Assembly (NCBI GenBank): GCA_023212695.1
Contig: JALCCG010000019.1
Coordinates: 1 to 64,000 of the forward strand
DNA length: 64,000 nucleotides
Reading direction: 5' to 3'
Source: Sporisorium sorghi
Taxonomy: Eukaryota; Basidiomycota; Ustilaginomycetes; Ustilaginales; Ustilaginaceae
Shown here one piece after another: positions 61,330 through 64,000 of this stretch. The stretch's first letter is position 1; each line of letters starts with the position of its first letter. The notes beneath the pieces are model-generated. The model was not told where the DNA came from, did not search any database, and saw only the letters and a list, made by a program, of their open reading frames with translations. Made by a program: the position numbers and the translations under genes.

Positions 61330-62685
61330 ATGATGAATGCATTAAACACGAGTCAATGGGAACAAAATTTTGGAATGAGAATAGATCCTGATTCAAGTTC
61401 CTATACGATTTCTGTTACTAAATTCTTAGAGGAAGCACATAAAATAATTACTAAAATCACAGGGATAAAAGCAGAGTTATGTATTGAGAACGGAAGAGAT
61501 AACGCTTTGATATTGGTATTAAAGAAACCATACATAGCTGTGAACGGACCCGATAAAAGACCATGGCCAATTTTTGAATTGTTTAGGGATCATCACAAGC
61601 TTCCCATTGAATGTGGCAATGAATTTGCAAATGAGATTATCGGATGTTTGTTTAATACATCTAGATTTCACATTAACAATACAAAACTTTGTGATATTGG
61701 GGAAAGTATGACCTTCACTATTACAGCAAAACCTAGAAGGAGATACTTCATCGTGATTAATCCATCAAGTGACTACTACCTTTATGCTTTTCATCAGGAG
61801 TATGGCATTAATTCAAATGATTCCATGTTGTTACTCAGGGATGAACAACCTGAACCTATAAAGCTTTGGGAACAAGATGCACTTGAAATTCCAAAATACG
61901 ATTATGACTATTTGGTTGCCGAAGAGACTAAAAACAACAACTCTCACAACAAATGTGCTTTTTCAATAGTAGAAAAACATTTGAAAAATCGTCTTTACAG
62001 ATATTACATGGATATCAATGAGAAACATGAACGATACCGCTCTATTTACATGGTCTCCCCGTTACAGAAATATCCGGATATCACTCTCAACGCATTTGAT
62101 GAAATCGAGGGAACCCCTGTGAAACTGGAGGGAAGTGAGGAAGAGTACTTAAACCTTACTTATGAAGACTACTCGGAGTTATGGCAGGTGGCTTCTCAAA
62201 ACGGTTTTATGAGTGAGCTTTACATTACAAAAGCATCCCGAATCATTCATAAACAAAAGCCTGTTTACCAGGACATAGGAAGAGAGCAGCTACAAAACCT
62301 CCTCTTGCTATATCCACTTTGGGATCGATTTATAGTTAACACTGATAAGGGAATGGCTTTGGAGGCATTTATAGATTATCTTAATAATTGTGGTTGTGAC
62401 CAAAATATTGATACCGTAATGTTCAGGTTATCAGCGAACCAGTCTGAATTGGACTTTGCACTCAAGTATGTGAAAGATCATGTCTTAATACAGTTACCTC
62501 ATACGAAAGAGAAAAATTATCTTATGACTAAAGAGCAGACTACATGCATGGGATACTTAAAGAGTGTTATATCTGATCTCCATGAGCAATGTGTCAATGA
62601 CTTAGAATTTAATGATTGGCTAAGTGAAAAAAGAATATTTGCCGGCAGTCTCAATGAACTTCTCAATGAACTTACAGAAATTTAA
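61330..62685 (+). CDS. Unknown 451-residue protein under leader element 9
   Basis: CGGAGG precedes the first of two adjacent ATG codons. The large soluble protein is acidic and aromatic-rich; no domain is recognised. It is the last leader-controlled gene before the IS element. The rightmost part of its product (EFNDWLSEKRIFAGSLNELLNEL) looks intact, so the gene is probably complete. Confidence 0.65.
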   Translation: MMNALNTSQWEQNFGMRIDPDSSSYTISVTKFLEEAHKIITKITGIKAELCIENGRDNALILVLKKPYIAVNGPDKRPWPIFELFRDHHKLPIECGNEFANEIIGCLFNTSRFHINNTKLCDIGESMTFTITAKPRRRYFIVINPSSDYYLYAFHQEYGINSNDSMLLLRDEQPEPIKLWEQDALEIPKYDYDYLVAEETKNNNSHNKCAFSIVEKHLKNRLYRYYMDINEKHERYRSIYMVSPLQKYPDITLNAFDEIEGTPVKLEGSEEEYLNLTYEDYSELWQVASQNGFMSELYITKASRIIHKQKPVYQDIGREQLQNLLLLYPLWDRFIVNTDKGMALEAFIDYLNNCGCDQNIDTVMFRLSANQSELDFALKYVKDHVLIQLPHTKEKNYLMTKEQTTCMGYLKSVISDLHEQCVNDLEFNDWLSEKRIFAGSLNELLNELTEI

Positions 62686-62689
62686 ATTC

Positions 62690-62805
62690 AATTAAGAAAA
62701 TCGTGAGATAAACTTATGTTAAAGTGGTAACTTAGAAATCGTGGATCGTTTACGGGAGTTGGATTATCGCGTTAAGCAGCATATGCTCGTTTGGATTGTC
62801 AACAG
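62690..62805 (+). other. Sequence between the plasmid gene and the IS element
   Basis: A short frame (...EIVDRLRELDYRVKQHMLVW...) reads as protein-like but lacks a start and runs into the transposase end. It may be a remnant of a gene cut by the insertion, or part of the element's end. Confidence 0.3.
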
Positions 62806-62809
62806 AAAA

Positions 62810-63604
62810 TCAAACAACATTTTTAAGGGCTTCATAGCGATACTGGACAGGCGTCATATAGCCTAAAGTTCCATGAATACGATGTTTATTAAACCAGTTG
62901 ACGTAATCATATAATTCCACTTCTAACTGTCGAAGGCTTTGGAAGTTCATTTGGTTTACGAACTCGGTTTTCATGATTTTGTAGGTAGCTTCAGCGACCG
63001 CGTTGTCATAAGGACAGCCTTTCATGCTGAGTGAACGGCCAATATTAAACGTCTGTAGAAGCTCATCCATCTTTTGATTCTTAAACTCGCTGCCACGGTC
63101 GGTATGGAACCATTGAATCTGACGCAGATCGCCCTTGACCGTCGCAAAGGCGCGGGAAATCAATGCAGCGTCCTTATTTGGACCTGCACTATGGCCAATG
63201 ATTTCTCGATTAAACAGATCCATTAGCACACAAATGTAATGCCAACGGTTCTGAACTTTTACATACGTCAGATCGCTGACGACGAAGCGTTTGATTACCG
63301 ATTGCTCAAACTCACGATCTAGCACATTTACCGTAGTTGCTTCGTTACACGCCGTCTTATGAGGCTTGTATTGAGCTGTTGTGTACGTAGAGACTAGGCC
63401 TTGCTCTTTCATCATCCGGCCTATTCGACGTCTGGACACAACGAATCCGCGCTCATTCAGCTTCACTTTAATCTTGCGCGTACCATAGGCCTTACGATTC
63501 TTGTGGAATATCTCCACCACAGCTGCGGTGACCTCATTTTCATTTACTTGCTCTTTGGCTTCATAATAGAACGTACTTCTTGCGATTTGCAGGACGTCAC
63601 ACAT
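62810..63604 (-). CDS. IS3-family transposase OrfB
   Basis: The 264-residue product carries an rve-type integrase core with the DDE residues: VSDLTYV (Asp), WFHTDRGSEF (Asp) and AVAEATYKIMKTE (Glu). An HTH_21-like segment (RKAYGTRKIKVKLNERG) precedes it. The frame extends upstream of its first ATG towards OrfA, as in elements that make the full transposase by -1 frameshifting. Confidence 0.9.
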   Translation of the reverse strand: MCDVLQIARSTFYYEAKEQVNENEVTAAVVEIFHKNRKAYGTRKIKVKLNERGFVVSRRRIGRMMKEQGLVSTYTTAQYKPHKTACNEATTVNVLDREFEQSVIKRFVVSDLTYVKVQNRWHYICVLMDLFNREIIGHSAGPNKDAALISRAFATVKGDLRQIQWFHTDRGSEFKNQKMDELLQTFNIGRSLSMKGCPYDNAVAEATYKIMKTEFVNQMNFQSLRQLEVELYDYVNWFNKHRIHGTLGYMTPVQYRYEALKNVV

Positions 63605-63645
63605 TGCTGATACCGAGTATTTATCACGGTTGTTCTGGATGATAG

Positions 63646-63927
63646 CTACTTTCGTCCCATGATCAGCGCGGCTTGCTTTAAAATGTCGTTCTCCATTTTA
63701 AGGCGCTGGTTCTCTTTTCGTAAGGCAATGAGTTCATTTTCTTCTGCAGAGCGATTGTCCTTCTCTGAGAACGAACCTGAGGCTTGAGATTGCTTAATCC
63801 AACGGTCCAAGGAAGAAGCTGTGAGGCCATATTCCTCTACAATTTCGGCTCTGGGTTTCCCGTTTTCATATAGCTCCACCATTTTTTTCTTGAATTCTGA
63901 TGTAAATGTCCGTCGTTCTCTTGGCAC
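63646..63927 (-). CDS. IS3-family transposase OrfA
   Basis: The 93-residue product has the HTH_Tnp_1 helix-turn-helix (RRTFTSEFKKKMVELYENGKP...EYGLTASSLDRWIKQ) and a leucine-zipper-like end (ELIALRKENQRLKMENDIL). It is the usual DNA-binding partner of OrfB. Confidence 0.9.
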   Translation of the reverse strand: MPRERRTFTSEFKKKMVELYENGKPRAEIVEEYGLTASSLDRWIKQSQASGSFSEKDNRSAEENELIALRKENQRLKMENDILKQAALIMGRK

Positions 63928-64000
63928 TGTAGATCCGCTCCTTTAATCTTATCTGCTTATTCTACAAGCCCTTATCTTTATTGTCCAACTAAGTGTAGCC

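Larger units (their letters stand above)
62806..64000 (-). mobile_element. IS3-family insertion sequence (ends not resolved)
   Basis: Two minus-strand genes with the OrfA/OrfB arrangement define it. I could not find matching terminal inverted repeats. The right end probably lies at or beyond the window edge, where AAGTGTAGCC is the last sequence seen. Confidence 0.75.

Noticed and set aside
62735..64000. Exact IS ends
   Set aside because: A weak similarity between GGTAACTTAG near 62728 and the right-hand end was not convincing enough to call inverted repeats.

Overview
The window looks like part of a large plasmid from a low-GC Gram-positive bacterium, probably Bacillales (Bacillus, Paenibacillus or Brevibacillus-like). 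The reasons are AT-rich DNA, strong AGGAGG-type ribosome binding sites, frequent GTG/TTG starts, extended -10 promoters, a Rep_3-type initiator beside an iteron array, an actin-like (ParM/StbA) partition operon, a replication-relaxation protein and an IS3-family element at the right edge. No tRNA, rRNA or CRISPR array was seen.

Layout. 0.07-10.4 kb (minus strand): one tight Tad/type IV-like pilus or secretion operon. In transcription order it encodes an XRE regulator, a CpaE/TadZ-like protein, a CpaB-like SAF protein, two more P-loop-derived CpaE-like proteins, the TadA/CpaF ATPase, a fused TadB-TadC membrane protein, two near-identical pilin-like proteins and two small anchored proteins. 10.5-14.9 kb: maintenance region with a MerR-like gene, an array of about 30 TATAG/CTATA words, large TTAAGTTAAC-type palindromes, a ParM-like actin and a small ParR-position protein. 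14.9-18.8 kb: replication-relaxation protein and plasmid proteins of unknown function. 18.8-21 kb: gene-poor, with a coding remnant, two very small membrane-protein genes and about 600 bases of GC-rich, hairpin-rich non-coding DNA that may be a large structured RNA. 21-51 kb: a long accessory region, mostly short plus-strand transcription units ending in strong terminators. It holds a RES-domain protein, PilZ, a PD-(D/E)XK nuclease, DNA methyltransferases, an HD hydrolase, a secreted serine protease, a PP-loop (PAPS reductase-like) protein, Fic, a Mom-like protein, a DsbA-like oxidoreductase and a Ycf46/Ycf35/DUF2997/radical-SAM cluster. 51.5-54 kb: Rep and the iteron origin. 54-62.7 kb: a two-piece sigma-like pair, a phospholipase A2-like protein, a MazF/PemK-like protein and more unknown genes. 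62.8-64 kb: IS3-family transposase.

The main discovery candidate is a family of nine leader RNAs (26.3, 30.8, 35.2, 37.2, 40.6, 42.7, 56.9, 59.1 and 61.2 kb), with a tenth diverged copy at 41.6 kb. Each has a -10 promoter 23-27 bases before a first hairpin whose two stem segments covary around an invariant AYGC loop. A long second hairpin followed by a T-run (an intrinsic terminator) comes next, then a nearly invariant TCACAACCC, then a ribosome binding site and a plasmid gene. Terminators placed inside leaders, repeated at this many loci, suggest a plasmid-wide attenuation or antitermination regulon whose trigger is unknown. The controlled genes include two DNA-methyltransferase-like proteins, a PP-loop protein, zinc-ribbon proteins and several families I do not recognise.
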